Shown in pieces: positions 17,111 through 26,729 of a stretch of 64,000 bases of DNA (the stretch's first letter is position 1; each line of letters opens with the position of its first letter). A program made the translations under genes and the position numbers. The stretch is taken from NCBI RefSeq assembly GCF_003024515.2, contig NZ_PYIX02000006.1:62001-126000 (forward strand). Reading direction: 5' to 3'. The stretch comes from Acinetobacter sichuanensis. Lineage in GTDB: Bacteria; Pseudomonadota; Gammaproteobacteria; Pseudomonadales; Moraxellaceae. The notes beneath the pieces are model-generated. The model made no database searches, was not told the DNA's origin, and was given only the letters and a program-made list of their open reading frames with translations.

Positions 17111-18247
17111 TCAAATACAGGTCACTTCACGAGCAATAACCAAACGTTGAATATCTGAAGCACCTTCATAAATTTGGCTGACTCGAACATCTCGATAAAT
17201 ACGTTCTACTGGAAAATCGGATACATAACCATAACCACCATGAATTTGAATGGCATCAGAGCAAACTTTTTCTGCTATTTCTGAAGCAAAAAGTTTTGCC
17301 ATAGACGCTTCTTTTAAACAGGGTAAATTTGCATCTTTTAAACTCGCAGCATGCAAAATCAACTGTCGTGCCGCTTCAATCTGTGTAGCCATATCCGCTA
17401 AACGAAAAGCAACTGCCTGATGTTGCATTAATTCAACTCCAAAAGCTTTACGCTCATTTGCATATTCGACTGCGGCATCTAAAGCTGCACGTGCCATACC
17501 GACACACTGTGATGCAATGCCAATTCGACCAGATTCTAAGTTTGATAATGCGATTTTATAACCTTCGCCTTCTTTGCCTAATAAATTTTCAGCAGGAATG
17601 CGACAATTTTCAAAAACAATAGTGGCAGTATCAGAGCAATGTTGTCCCATTTTATTTTCAATACGAGACACAATATAACCTTGTGTGTCTGTCGGTACGA
17701 GGAAGCATGAAATACCGCGTTTGCCTGCATCTTTATCTGTGACTGCAAAAACGATTGCGAGCTGTGCATGTTGTCCTGTGGTAATGAATTGCTTTGTTCC
17801 GTTGATTATCCATTCATCTCCATCACGCACAGCTTTACATTGTAAAGCCCCTGCATCTGAGCCTGCTTGCGGTTCAGTCAAACAAAAACAGCCAAGCCAT
17901 TCCCCTGTTGCGAGTTTGGTTAAATATTTCTGTTTTTGTTCTTCTGTGCCATAACGCTGTGTAATACCGCATGGTAATGAGTTTTGTACACTAACAATAG
18001 TTGAAATAGCACCATCCCCTGCGGCAATTTCCTCAAGTGCTAAAACCAAAGAAATATAATCTAAACCTGCACCACCATATTGTTCCGCTACAGTCATTCC
18101 CAATGCACCTAATGCGCCTAATTCTTTGAGCTCTTGTATAGGAAAATGAGAGGTTTGATCACGTTCTGCTGCTGTGGGTTTTAATTTGCTTTGTGAATAA
18201 TCACGCATCATGTCCTGAATCATTTTTTGTTCTTCGTTTAAAATCAT
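17111..18247 (-). CDS. acyl-CoA dehydrogenase
   Basis: 378 aa from the ATG at 18247 (a GTG three bases earlier is possible); AAGGATG lies upstream. FAD enzyme that introduces the 2,3 double bond in acyl-CoA. Signatures: CFCLTEPQAGSDAGAL, WIINGTKQFITTGQHA, and the catalytic Glu region in YEGASDIQRL near the C-terminus (IYEG, residue ~366). Length and motifs fit short/branched-chain members. It lies downstream of the SDR gene on the same strand, separated by 180 bp with a 15-bp inverted repeat, so the two may be co-regulated. Confidence 0.93.
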   Translation of the reverse strand: MILNEEQKMIQDMMRDYSQSKLKPTAAERDQTSHFPIQELKELGALGALGMTVAEQYGGAGLDYISLVLALEEIAAGDGAISTIVSVQNSLPCGITQRYGTEEQKQKYLTKLATGEWLGCFCLTEPQAGSDAGALQCKAVRDGDEWIINGTKQFITTGQHAQLAIVFAVTDKDAGKRGISCFLVPTDTQGYIVSRIENKMGQHCSDTATIVFENCRIPAENLLGKEGEGYKIALSNLESGRIGIASQCVGMARAALDAAVEYANERKAFGVELMQHQAVAFRLADMATQIEAARQLILHAASLKDANLPCLKEASMAKLFASEIAEKVCSDAIQIHGGYGYVSDFPVERIYRDVRVSQIYEGASDIQRLVIAREVTCI

Positions 18248-18344
18248 CACAGCATCCTTTCTATATACTTTTTAGGCAAAAACTGACCGACTTGGTCTAT
18301 AAAAAACCAAGAGAATCAAAGGTAAATTAAATTTTTAGTGAGAA

Positions 18345-18385
18345 ATTCATATACTTCTTCATTGAACCCAAAGAAGTATATGAAT
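18345..18385. repeat. 15-bp perfect inverted repeat between SDR and acyl-CoA dehydrogenase genes
   Basis: ATTCATATACTTCTT at 18345-18359 and its exact complement at 18371-18385, with an 11-nt loop. There is no T-run on either side, so it is a stable stem-loop rather than a clear intrinsic terminator; a processing or stabilising element in the SDR-dehydrogenase transcript is possible. Confidence 0.85.
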
Positions 18386-18427
18386 AAAAATAGATGATTA
18401 AATTTAGAAAAATCTTATTTTAATGCA

Positions 18428-19198
18428 CTACTTAGGTTGCATACGAATTGCACCATCAAGACGAATAGTTTCACCATTTAAATAACTATTTTCACAAATT
18501 TGCCCAACCAATGAAGCAAACTCTTCTGGTTTTGCTAAGCGTGGCGGAAATGGCACCATTTGCCCTAAAGCATCTTGGACATTTTGTGGTAGCGCTTTTA
18601 ACATTGGTGTTTCCATAATGCCTGGTGCAATCGTCATCACACGGATCGCATGCTGTGCTAGTTCACGTGCTAAAGGTAAAGTCATCGCCACAACTGCACC
18701 TTTTGATGCTGAATACGCAGTTTGACCAATTTGACCATCAAAAGCAGCCACAGAAGCGGTATTGATAATCACCCCGCGGTCTTCCTCACCTGCTTGTAAC
18801 TCATATTTTGCAATTAAATTTGCTGCAAAGCGAAGCATGTTAAATGTGCCTGACACATTGATATTTAATACACGTTGAAAATCAGTTAATGCATGAATGC
18901 CTTTTTTACCTAAAACTTTTGCCGAAGGACCAATACCAGCACAATTCACTAAGCCATTAAGCTGTCCATATTCTTGTTCAACATCATTAAAAAACTGTTC
19001 AACTGTGGTCTCATCTGTCACATCAAGTTGGACAAATTTAGCATTTTCACCCAATTGTTTTTGGGTTTCTTGACCTAGCTCACTATTCATATCCACAATA
19101 ATGACTTTTGCTTGACGCTCAACTAAAAATTTTGCTGTTGCTGCACCTAAACCTGATGCACCACCAGTCACAACAAACACTTTTCCTTCGATTTTCAT
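18428..19198 (-). CDS. SDR family 3-hydroxyacyl-CoA dehydrogenase (type II-like)
   Basis: 256 aa Rossmann oxidoreductase. The cofactor motif TGGASGLG is near residue 11, with NCAGIGPS at about 87. The catalytic triad has Ser in NTASVAAF and the YSASKG motif. Resembles type II 3-hydroxyacyl-CoA dehydrogenases (HSD17B10 kind), which oxidise 3-hydroxyacyl-CoA with NAD. Paired with an acyl-CoA dehydrogenase and a divergent AraC regulator, it suggests breakdown of a branched or short acyl substrate. Substrate is inferred from context only. Confidence 0.88.
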   Translation of the reverse strand: MKIEGKVFVVTGGASGLGAATAKFLVERQAKVIIVDMNSELGQETQKQLGENAKFVQLDVTDETTVEQFFNDVEQEYGQLNGLVNCAGIGPSAKVLGKKGIHALTDFQRVLNINVSGTFNMLRFAANLIAKYELQAGEEDRGVIINTASVAAFDGQIGQTAYSASKGAVVAMTLPLARELAQHAIRVMTIAPGIMETPMLKALPQNVQDALGQMVPFPPRLAKPEEFASLVGQICENSYLNGETIRLDGAIRMQPK

Positions 19199-19345
19199 AT
19201 TATTTTCCTATTCATTTTTTGAATATATGCACTCGACTTAAGCAGCAGAGTAAACATAGTTAAGCTTGAGTACAATTTCCAAAACGTGCATCTTTGCTGA
19301 TGTATTTGGACAATTGTTTCGTGCTACAAAATAATGGAATTGCTC

Positions 19346-20362
19346 ATGAATAATCAACCGCCTCAGTATAGCAAAGGAACAATTTCTATCGCATTGGTAC
19401 ATGAAGCCTTAGCAACTGCACAACAAAAAGAGCTAAATTTAACCCAGCTACTTCATAACGCAGGTATTTCAATAGAAATGCTACATTCTCCTAAAAGTCG
19501 TGTCTCAGTCAGTGCTTTTGCTCAACTTTGGACAGAAATTGCCAATCAGATGAATGATGAATTTTTTGGCATGGACAGTCATGGAATGCGAAGAGGTAGT
19601 TTTCAATTATTATCTAAAATGCTGATGCAAGCTGAAACAGTCAAAGTTGCACTCAATCAAATGTTACAGTTTTTAAATGCAATCCTTGATGACTTTCAAA
19701 GTACATTATTTATTGAAGAAAATTATGCTTATATTGTGATTTATGAGCGTAAAAGTACTAAAAATATGTTTGCTTATGCCACTTATTTCATGTTAATTCA
19801 TGGTTTAATTTGCTGGCTCAGTGGTCAACGTTTAATCATCAATAAAATTCAACTAAAATGTGCAGCACCTCTTGATGATCATGATTATAAGGTTAGATTT
19901 TGTGAAAATATTCAATATGATAGTAATGAAAACTATCTACAATTTGATGCTAATTATTTAAAAATTCCCATCAAACAAGATCAACAATCTTGGTATAAAT
20001 TTATCCGTCAGACACCCGAAAACTTATTGGTACGTTTTAAAAACCCTTATGCACTCAGTTCGATTATTCGTAAATCTCTCATGCAACAGTCACCTGAAAA
20101 ATGGTTAGAACTCAATATTTTAGCCCAACAGCTCAACATGTCTGAAGCCACAATCCAACGTCGTTTAAAAAGTGAGGGAACGAGCTATCAACAATTAAAA
20201 AATGAAATCCGTCGAGATACTGCAATTGAACTACTGAGCACCAGCCAAAAAACCTTACAAGAAATTAGTGATGAATTATATTTTCAAGACCCAAGTGCTT
20301 TTCATCGTGCCTTTAAAAAATGGACGGGAGTCAGTCCAGGTTCTTATCGTGAACAATCATAA
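19346..20362 (+). CDS. AraC family transcriptional regulator
   Basis: 338 aa from ATG 19346, which has TGGA 7 nt upstream; an ATG at 19334 would add 4 residues. N-terminal arabinose-binding-type AraC domain (~15-200), then a C-terminal AraC HTH pair with LNMSEATIQRRLKSEGTSYQQLK and PSAFHRAFKKWTGVSPGSYR. Divergent from the SDR/acyl-CoA dehydrogenase genes with ~150 bp between, so it probably controls them in response to a pathway metabolite. Confidence 0.9.
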   Translation: MNNQPPQYSKGTISIALVHEALATAQQKELNLTQLLHNAGISIEMLHSPKSRVSVSAFAQLWTEIANQMNDEFFGMDSHGMRRGSFQLLSKMLMQAETVKVALNQMLQFLNAILDDFQSTLFIEENYAYIVIYERKSTKNMFAYATYFMLIHGLICWLSGQRLIINKIQLKCAAPLDDHDYKVRFCENIQYDSNENYLQFDANYLKIPIKQDQQSWYKFIRQTPENLLVRFKNPYALSSIIRKSLMQQSPEKWLELNILAQQLNMSEATIQRRLKSEGTSYQQLKNEIRRDTAIELLSTSQKTLQEISDELYFQDPSAFHRAFKKWTGVSPGSYREQS

Positions 20363-20565
20363 GTCTATGAACGAGTAACAATAGTGTAAAAAATCACTTT
20401 GCATTTAGAGTAAAAAATAGCGTCATTTTGCATAAATTTGCGCTGTTCATTCGTCTGAATCTGTTTGCTAAAAATACAATATTGGGTTACTTTTCAACCA
20501 AATTCAGCTATATCATTTTAGCTATTTTATCTTCCAAAATTGCTTTTATTGTTACAGGTTCTTCC

Positions 20566-20913
20566 ATGAATAAAATGTCAGACGTGCTTGAGCATTCACT
20601 GGTACAAAAATTTGTTCACTCTTTATCTGCCCAAACAGAACATCTTGATGAGTTAATTGATGGCATATTAAATGCCCCACAACAAGATTTTCATCAGGCA
20701 ATTTCGTCTTTTGTTGCTGATCAAGATACACCCAACTTTGCACAAGCCTTAGATATTCAAAAAGAAAATCTTCAAGCCATCCAAGATGGACTGGCTTTGC
20801 AAAAAGAGCATTTAGCAGATACAGCAAAAATTGTTGCATTATGCTTAGCTTTAGAAACAAATATACTTACTCAACTTGAAGTCGCTGAGTCTTTAAAAGA
20901 TTTTCCTATGTAA
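20566..20913 (+). CDS. conserved-looking hypothetical protein
   Basis: 115 aa from the ATG at 20566, chosen over a TTG frame at 20428 that would add an unlikely hydrophobic leader. All-helical, acidic and Gln-rich. LAQALDIQKENLQ-like heptad spacing suggests a short coiled coil (~65-105). No membrane segment, signal peptide or known motif. It ends at a strong terminator shared with convergent prmC. Function unknown. Confidence 0.6.
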   Translation: MNKMSDVLEHSLVQKFVHSLSAQTEHLDELIDGILNAPQQDFHQAISSFVADQDTPNFAQALDIQKENLQAIQDGLALQKEHLADTAKIVALCLALETNILTQLEVAESLKDFPM

Positions 20914-20931
20914 AATGAAATTTGATGCATT

Positions 20932-20959
20932 AAAAAGGTTGCTTTAAAGCAACCTTTTT
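20932..20959. terminator. bidirectional terminator between hypothetical gene and prmC
   Basis: AAAAAGGTTGC / GCAACCTTTTT stem with a 6-nt loop between two convergent stops (20913 and 20980); serves both. Confidence 0.9.
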
Positions 20960-20979
20960 AACATTTTAATTAAGCATGA

Positions 20980-21798
20980 TTAATTTTGCCACTGCGCTAA
21001 AGTGACACGGTCATTTCCACCATAGTCTTTGACTGTACGGATTTCTTTAAATCCATATTTTTGGAAAATTCCTTGTACAGCCTCAGCTTGATCATAGCCA
21101 TGTTCTAAAGCAATCCAGCCTTGATGGGTTAACCAATTTTTGCCCTGTTTAATGATGAGTTCTATATCTGCTAAGCCTTGGTTCGCTGCCACCAAAGCAC
21201 GCTCAGGTTCTGATGCTAAATCACGCATATGTACATCTTTAACATCAATGTATGGCGGATTAGATACAATCACATCAAAATATTGACGATTAAGCGCTTC
21301 AAACCAATTACCTAAATAAAATTTCACATGATTTAAATCATGTTTTTTCGCATTTGATAATGCAACCTCTAAAGTTGGTTCGTAAATATCTGTTGCAGTT
21401 ACAGACCACTCAGGTCGTTCACTCGCTAAAGATAAAGCAATCGCCCCAGTTCCTGTTCCTAAGTCAACAATGCGCGCATCTACAGGTACATCAAGATGTA
21501 ATACAGTTTCCACCAAAACTTCTGTGTCGGGACGCGGCACCAAAGTATCTTTAGTCACTGTTAAGTCTAAAGTCCAAAATGGCTGTGAACCTGTAACATA
21601 GGCTAGAGGCTCACCTGCTTGGATACGCGCCAAACCCTCAACATATTGTTGTTCTTGCTCAGCAGTCAGTTCTTGCTCTTTCTTCATGACCAAATCAAAA
21701 GAATCAATTTTGGTAATATGTTCAAGCAACCAAGCATTTTCTTGACGCTCATAACTTTCAGGCTCACCACGTAAGGCAAGCGCTTGTGCAATATTCAT
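20980..21798 (-). CDS. prmC: peptide chain release factor N5-glutamine methyltransferase
   Basis: 272 aa. Methylates the Gln of the GGQ motif in RF1/RF2 using S-adenosylmethionine. N-terminal helical domain, then a Rossmann methyltransferase with DLGTGTGAIALSLA (SAM site) and the catalytic NPPYID. It starts inside the prfA stop (TAATG overlap), so prfA and prmC are translationally coupled, as in many bacteria. Confidence 0.96.
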   Translation of the reverse strand: MNIAQALALRGEPESYERQENAWLLEHITKIDSFDLVMKKEQELTAEQEQQYVEGLARIQAGEPLAYVTGSQPFWTLDLTVTKDTLVPRPDTEVLVETVLHLDVPVDARIVDLGTGTGAIALSLASERPEWSVTATDIYEPTLEVALSNAKKHDLNHVKFYLGNWFEALNRQYFDVIVSNPPYIDVKDVHMRDLASEPERALVAANQGLADIELIIKQGKNWLTHQGWIALEHGYDQAEAVQGIFQKYGFKEIRTVKDYGGNDRVTLAQWQN

Positions 21799-22886
21799 TA
21801 GCCACCATTCTGCTGAGCAAGAAGAGCCAACTGATCTGCTTGATATTCACGATGTAAGCTATCAAGTAACTCTGTTAAATCACCTTCCATCACGGCATCT
21901 AACTTATATAAAGTGAGGTTAATTCGATGATCGGTCATACGACCTTGTGGGTAATTATAAGTACGAATACGCTCAGAACGGTCACCAGAACCGACCAAGT
22001 CTCGACGCATTTCTGAAGTTGCAGCATCTGCAGCCGCACGTTTTGCATTTTCCAAACGTGAAACTAATAAAGCCATCGCTTTGGCTTTATTTTTATGCTG
22101 TGAACGTTCATCCTGACATTCCACCACTGTACCTGTTGGAATGTGTGTAATACGTACCGCAGAATCGGTTTTGTTAATATGCTGACCACCCGCACCTGAT
22201 GCACGATAAGTATCGATACGTAATTCGGATGGATTGATTTCAACCGTGGTATCAACATCAATCTCAGGTAAAATTGCGACTGTACATGCAGAAGTATGTA
22301 CTCGACCTTGGGATTCTGTTGCAGGAACACGTTGCACACGATGTGCACCACTTTCAAATTTTAAGCGACCATAAACGCCTTCACCATTAATCAGGCAAAT
22401 GACCTCTTTATAACCGCCATGTTCACCTTCATTTTCCGACAATATTTCGATACGCCAATTTTGTGTTTCAGCGTACTTAGAATACATACGAAATAAATCA
22501 CCTGAGAAAATAGCTGCTTCATCGCCGCCTGTTCCTGCACGGATTTCCAAATATGCAGAGTTAGCATCATTGGGATCTTTAGGAATCATCAGAATATTGA
22601 GGTCAGCTTCTAAAGTTTCGAGCAAGGCTTTATTTTCTTTTATTTCTTCAATCGCCATGTCTTTAAAATCTGGATCAGAAGACATTTCTTCAGCAGTCAC
22701 GATATCTTCTTCAGCTTGCTTATATTTTTTCCAAACGTCGGTGATTTCGCTCAAATCACTGTGCTCACGTGACAAATTACGAAAGCGCTTGTTATCTGAA
22801 ATCACTTCTACATCAGCAAGTAGTGCTTCTAGTTCTTCGTGTCGATCACACAATTGGTCTAATCGTAAACGTAACGATTCTTTCAT
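21798..22886 (-). CDS. prfA: peptide chain release factor 1
   Basis: 362 aa, full length. Terminates translation at UAA and UAG. The stop-codon-recognition segment (PAT-type: [15 protein letters not shown]) marks it as RF1 rather than RF2. The GGQ motif sits in [15 protein letters not shown]. First gene of the prfA-prmC pair. In many gammaproteobacteria hemA precedes prfA; here it does not. Confidence 0.97.
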   Translation of the reverse strand: MKESLRLRLDQLCDRHEELEALLADVEVISDNKRFRNLSREHSDLSEITDVWKKYKQAEEDIVTAEEMSSDPDFKDMAIEEIKENKALLETLEADLNILMIPKDPNDANSAYLEIRAGTGGDEAAIFSGDLFRMYSKYAETQNWRIEILSENEGEHGGYKEVICLINGEGVYGRLKFESGAHRVQRVPATESQGRVHTSACTVAILPEIDVDTTVEINPSELRIDTYRASGAGGQHINKTDSAVRITHIPTGTVVECQDERSQHKNKAKAMALLVSRLENAKRAAADAATSEMRRDLVGSGDRSERIRTYNYPQGRMTDHRINLTLYKLDAVMEGDLTELLDSLHREYQADQLALLAQQNGG

Positions 22887-23269
22887 TTAAATAAAATCTC
22901 AATCTCAAGCTCACCATCATTTATAGATTAAAATAAAGACAGCAAGACATTTTAAAAATTGTGCCTAGTTTAACGATTATGACTTTTAAATAACACCGCT
23001 ATATCTGTTTCTCCTTAGATTTCACACTAGATTTTTTGTGTGACGCCTGACTGAAGTTTTTTAAACTCAATATCAGTTATTCACAATACCTACATGATTG
23101 GCATAAGTTTGCTGCTTTAAAGCACAATTTTAATAGAAAGCATACATTCAGATACTAAACACCTTAATAAAGGGAAATCTTCTCCATATTTTTGATGACG
23201 CCTTTTGTTACATTTAGCTCATCAAATAGAGATATAGAAAGCTGTCCGAATCAGGACATGGAGCAAGAC
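22887..23269. other. intergenic region between prfA and a glycine-zipper gene
   Basis: 383 bp, divergent promoters expected. A 6-bp dyad TCACAC / GTGTGA lies at 23022-23043 with a 10-nt spacer. Otherwise nothing clear; an in-frame TTG/ATG extension of the downstream gene (from 23192) is not favoured. Confidence 0.5.
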
Positions 23270-23692
23270 ATGAAATTAAATGCGATGTTATTAAGTTCTG
23301 CTTTAGCAATTACTTCAATTTTTACAGTAAGTGCCCATGCTGATAACTCAACTCGTATTGCAGCAACCTCAGCTTTAGGTAGTGTTGCAGGAACTGCTAT
23401 TGGTAAACAAATGGGCGGTAATACAGGTGCAATGATTGGTTCAGCATTAGGTGGCGCAGGTGGTGCTGCTGTAGCAACAAACAAACGTGATCGTACTGCT
23501 GCTGCAATTGGTGGTGGCTTAGGTGGTGTTGGTGGCTACTCTGTTGGTAAAAATGTAGGTGGGTCAACAGGTGGTTATATTGGTTCAGCGTTAGGTGCAG
23601 CAGGTGGTTCAGTTTTGGGTAAAAAAGTATCTGAAGACCGCCATTATGATGATCGTAAATATAACCGAAAATATCGTAAACACCGTCATTAA
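23270..23692 (+). CDS. secreted glycine-zipper protein
   Basis: 140 aa from ATG 23270 (GGAG 10 nt upstream). A signal peptide ends at about SAHA|DNST. The mature part is a Gly/Ala-rich run of GxxxG-type repeats (~30-120: GSVAGTAIGKQMGG, GSALGGAGGAA, GGGLGGVGGYSVG), the glycine-zipper pattern of proteins that insert in or span membranes. A basic/His/Tyr tail rich in Asp-Arg follows. Function unknown. A clear paralogue is encoded at 39408-39920, sharing the DNSTR start of the mature chain and the KVSEDR-YDDR tail. Confidence 0.8.
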   Translation: MKLNAMLLSSALAITSIFTVSAHADNSTRIAATSALGSVAGTAIGKQMGGNTGAMIGSALGGAGGAAVATNKRDRTAAAIGGGLGGVGGYSVGKNVGGSTGGYIGSALGAAGGSVLGKKVSEDRHYDDRKYNRKYRKHRH

Positions 23693-23704
23693 TTGATCAT
23701 GATC

Positions 23705-23732
23705 AAAAGCACCTATTTTTAGGTGCTTTTTT
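23705..23732 (+). terminator. terminator after the glycine-zipper gene
   Basis: AAAAGCACCTA / TAGGTGCTTTT stem, TTTT loop, T-run. Confidence 0.9.
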
Positions 23733-23787
23733 ATTACAGCTATCTTTTTATCAAAATATCGCTGATATCTCAGTTTGAATACATACT

Positions 23788-23815
23788 AAAAAACGGCACT
23801 TAAGTACCGTTTTTT
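23788..23815 (-). terminator. terminator downstream of ybdD
   Basis: AAAAAACGG...CCGTTTTTT stem around an ACTTAAGT core, 24 bp beyond the ybdD stop on the minus strand. Confidence 0.75.
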
Positions 23816-23838
23816 ATGACTTAAAATGATTTATACCA

Positions 23839-24141
23839 TTAACAAGGACATTTTTTTAATGTCCCCCCTGCACTTGGATAACGTGCATCAACACAATAAC
23901 GATGAAAGGTTTTTTCATCCATTGCCTCTAGATCAGGATGATGCTTCTTCATATGCTCTAAGTAGTTTTGATAATCTGGAACACCCACCATTAAACGAAA
24001 ACTTTGCTGTAGGCGTGTCCACAAAGTTGCAATTCTTGACCAATTTTTAGGATTAAAAATTAAATCTTTTTGTGACATCACAGTCATTTTAATGATTTTA
24101 TAAATCACCGTTTTGCCACTTTTGGCGAATTTCAAATTCAT
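23839..24141 (-). CDS. YbdD/YjiX family protein (DUF466), CstA partner
   Basis: 100 aa from ATG 24141 (AGAGG upstream); a GTG 9 nt earlier is possible. The C-terminal two-thirds carries the family pattern VGVPDYQNYLEHMKKHHPD and DARYPSAGG with a terminal Cys pair (KKCPC). This small protein is almost always encoded next to CstA/BtsT transporters and is thought to be needed with them. The N-terminal ~30 residues are longer than in E. coli YbdD (65 aa) and an internal start is possible. It follows cstA by ~20 bp. Confidence 0.85.
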   Translation of the reverse strand: MNLKFAKSGKTVIYKIIKMTVMSQKDLIFNPKNWSRIATLWTRLQQSFRLMVGVPDYQNYLEHMKKHHPDLEAMDEKTFHRYCVDARYPSAGGTLKKCPC

Positions 24142-24163
24142 CTCACTCACCTCTTCTTTAGAT

Positions 24164-26266
24164 TTAATGTTTGGCTGATGTTACCACTGTATCTTCTGGC
24201 TCTGCATATACAGCAGGTGCTTCATTTACAGTTGGAACAGGACTTGCCAATGCACGACGAATCACGCCAATCGCAGCAATAATCATCACAATCGCCACAA
24301 TCATAAAGAATGCACATAAAGCTGCATTAATTTGATTTGACAATACAATCGTTTGCATCTCTTCAAGTGTTTTTGCAGGTTTTAAAATCTCACCTTTAGC
24401 AATCGCAGCGGAAAAACGATCTGCCTGTGCCAAGAAACCAATTTTTGGATTTTCATGAAAGATTTTTTGCCAACCCGCAGTCATACACGTAATGATCAAA
24501 AATACGGTTGGAACAATAGTGACCCAAACATATTTTTCTTTCTTCATTTTAAATAGAATCACTGTACCCAAGGTCAGTGCCATTGCTGCTAACATCTGGT
24601 TACCAATACCAAATAGTGGCCATAGACTATTAATACCACCCAATGGATCAATCACCCCTTGATAAACGAAGAAGCCCCAACCTGCAACTGCCACAGCCGT
24701 ACCAATCAAGTTTCCGACAAAGTTATGTGAGTTTTTTAAAGCAGGTACAACAATACCTACAGTATCCTGCACCATAAAACGACAAGCACGAGTACCCGCA
24801 TCCACCGCAGTTAAAATAAATAAAGCTTCAAATAAAATCGCAAAGTGATACCAAAATGCCATCATTGAACGATTATTGAAAATTTCTGTAATAATATGTG
24901 CCATACCAATAGCAAAAGTTGGCGCCCCACCTGTACGTGACAGAATGGTACTTTCACCAACTTCTTTTGCCAGTAAAGTTAAAGCTTCTGGTGTCACAAC
25001 AAAGCCTAAATTACGCACGGCTTCTGCTGCACTTTCTACAGTTGTACCCAATACGGCTGCGGGTGCGTTAATCGCAAAATATACGCCTGGCTCAAGTACA
25101 GTTGCACAGATCATTGCCATAATGGCAACAAAAGACTCCATTAACATACCACCATAGCCAATGACACGAATATTGACTTCGTTATCAACAAGTTTCGGTG
25201 TAGTTCCTGAAGAAACCAACGCATGGAAGCCTGAAATTGCACCACAAGCAATAGTAATAAATAAAAATGGGAACATTGAACCAGAAAATACAGGACCCGT
25301 GCCATCAACAAAATGCGTAACAGAAGGCATTTTAAGCATTGGCATTGCAACCATAATACCGACAGCAAGACCTGCAATCACACCAATTTTTAAGAAAGTA
25401 GATAAATAATCACGTGGTGCTAATAACAACCAGACAGGTAGAACTGACGCAATAAATCCATAAATAATCAATGCCCATGTCAATTGAGTGCCTGTCAAAG
25501 TAAATAATGGTCCCCAATATGGATGTGCTGCAATATCTCCACCAAAAATAATGGCAGCCATCATTAACACAAAACCAATGATAGAAACTTCTGCAATTTT
25601 TCCTGGGCGCAGATAACGCATGTAGATTCCCATAAATAGTGCAATTGGTATTGTTGCTGCAATACTAAATACACCCCATGGGCTGTTGGTTAATGCTTTC
25701 ACGACAACAAGTGCTAAAACTGCCAAGATAATAATCATGACACCTAATGCACCTAGCATCACAATGACACCCGCAAAAGATCCAAGTTCCTGTTTTGCCA
25801 TTTCGCCCAGAGATCGACCATCTCGTCGTGTTGAAATGAACAAGACTAAAAAATCTTGTACTGCACCTGCAATCACAACACCAACCAATAACCAAATCGT
25901 GCCAGGGAGATATCCCATTTGTGCTGCCAAAATAGGACCAACTAAAGGTCCTGCACCTGCAATCGCAGCAAAGTGATGCCCAAACAATACATACTTATTG
26001 GTAGGTACATAGTCCAACCCATCTGCAAGACGATGCGCAGGTGTTAATCTACGTGGGTTGAGTTCAAAAACTTTATTGGCAATAAATAAACTATAAAAAC
26101 GATAAGCAATGCTATATACACAAATTGCAGCAAGTACGAGCCAAACAGCATTGACATGCTCACCTCGACTGACAGCTAAAATTCCAAACGATACCGCACC
26201 AATAATGGCAACAATCACCCAAATCAGTTTGGATAAGGGCGATGATTTCTTTTCAATATTTTCCAT
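24164..26266 (-). CDS. cstA: carbon starvation protein A family transporter (CstA/BtsT)
   Basis: 700 aa, about 16 hydrophobic helices. The family takes up peptides or pyruvate across the inner membrane during carbon limitation. Recognised by FGHHFAAIAGAGPLVGPILAAQMGYLPG (residues ~95-122) and ISTRRDGRSLGEMA, both highly conserved. The C-terminus is short and cytoplasmic. Which substrate (peptides or pyruvate) cannot be said. A palindrome and direct repeats lie upstream. Confidence 0.93.
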   Translation of the reverse strand: MENIEKKSSPLSKLIWVIVAIIGAVSFGILAVSRGEHVNAVWLVLAAICVYSIAYRFYSLFIANKVFELNPRRLTPAHRLADGLDYVPTNKYVLFGHHFAAIAGAGPLVGPILAAQMGYLPGTIWLLVGVVIAGAVQDFLVLFISTRRDGRSLGEMAKQELGSFAGVIVMLGALGVMIIILAVLALVVVKALTNSPWGVFSIAATIPIALFMGIYMRYLRPGKIAEVSIIGFVLMMAAIIFGGDIAAHPYWGPLFTLTGTQLTWALIIYGFIASVLPVWLLLAPRDYLSTFLKIGVIAGLAVGIMVAMPMLKMPSVTHFVDGTGPVFSGSMFPFLFITIACGAISGFHALVSSGTTPKLVDNEVNIRVIGYGGMLMESFVAIMAMICATVLEPGVYFAINAPAAVLGTTVESAAEAVRNLGFVVTPEALTLLAKEVGESTILSRTGGAPTFAIGMAHIITEIFNNRSMMAFWYHFAILFEALFILTAVDAGTRACRFMVQDTVGIVVPALKNSHNFVGNLIGTAVAVAGWGFFVYQGVIDPLGGINSLWPLFGIGNQMLAAMALTLGTVILFKMKKEKYVWVTIVPTVFLIITCMTAGWQKIFHENPKIGFLAQADRFSAAIAKGEILKPAKTLEEMQTIVLSNQINAALCAFFMIVAIVMIIAAIGVIRRALASPVPTVNEAPAVYAEPEDTVVTSAKH

Positions 26267-26729
26267 GAATACCTCACATTTCGATTAAACGAGCAGTTCC
26301 ATTGTTGTTATTTGCCATAATTCATTTCGGTTTTGTCTCTTTCCTTAGTGACTCTACTCCTCATTTTTTTGTTTTCATCTAAGACTTTTGATTTAAATGT
26401 GTTGTTAATATCACCAATTAACACGACATAAAGATGACCAGAATATTTTGATTATTATTTTTATTGTGACAATTTTGCCAACTCTTTTGAATCTACTCTT
26501 TATTTTTCACAGCCGATCTAAGACTTTAGTCTTAGAAAGGTCTTAAATTTATTTCTTTTTTATCTATTTTAAATTTTTTATTCTTATTGAAAAATACCGT
26601 AAATAACACACCATCAATGGGGTAAAAATATTGAGAATATATCTTCAATAAAATAAAAAAGGTAAAGATCAAATCAATCAATCTTTACCTTTTTCACAAT
26701 TTCATTTTAAACAATAAAATTGCTGTCAT
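26267..26729. promoter_or_regulatory. cstA upstream region with a palindromic operator candidate
   Basis: 463 bp. CTAAGACT-TT-AGTCTTAG (26518-26535) is an 8-bp-armed dyad, and the 12-mer ATCTAAGACTTT recurs at 26378-26389 and 26516-26527. These are likely sites for a regulator of cstA. No good Crp consensus is seen. The right end holds the cupin gene terminator. Confidence 0.55.
26656..26694 (-). terminator. terminator after the cupin gene
   Basis: 14-bp AAAAAGGTAAAGAT / ATCTTTACCTTTTT stem with an 11-nt loop, usable in both directions. Confidence 0.9.
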
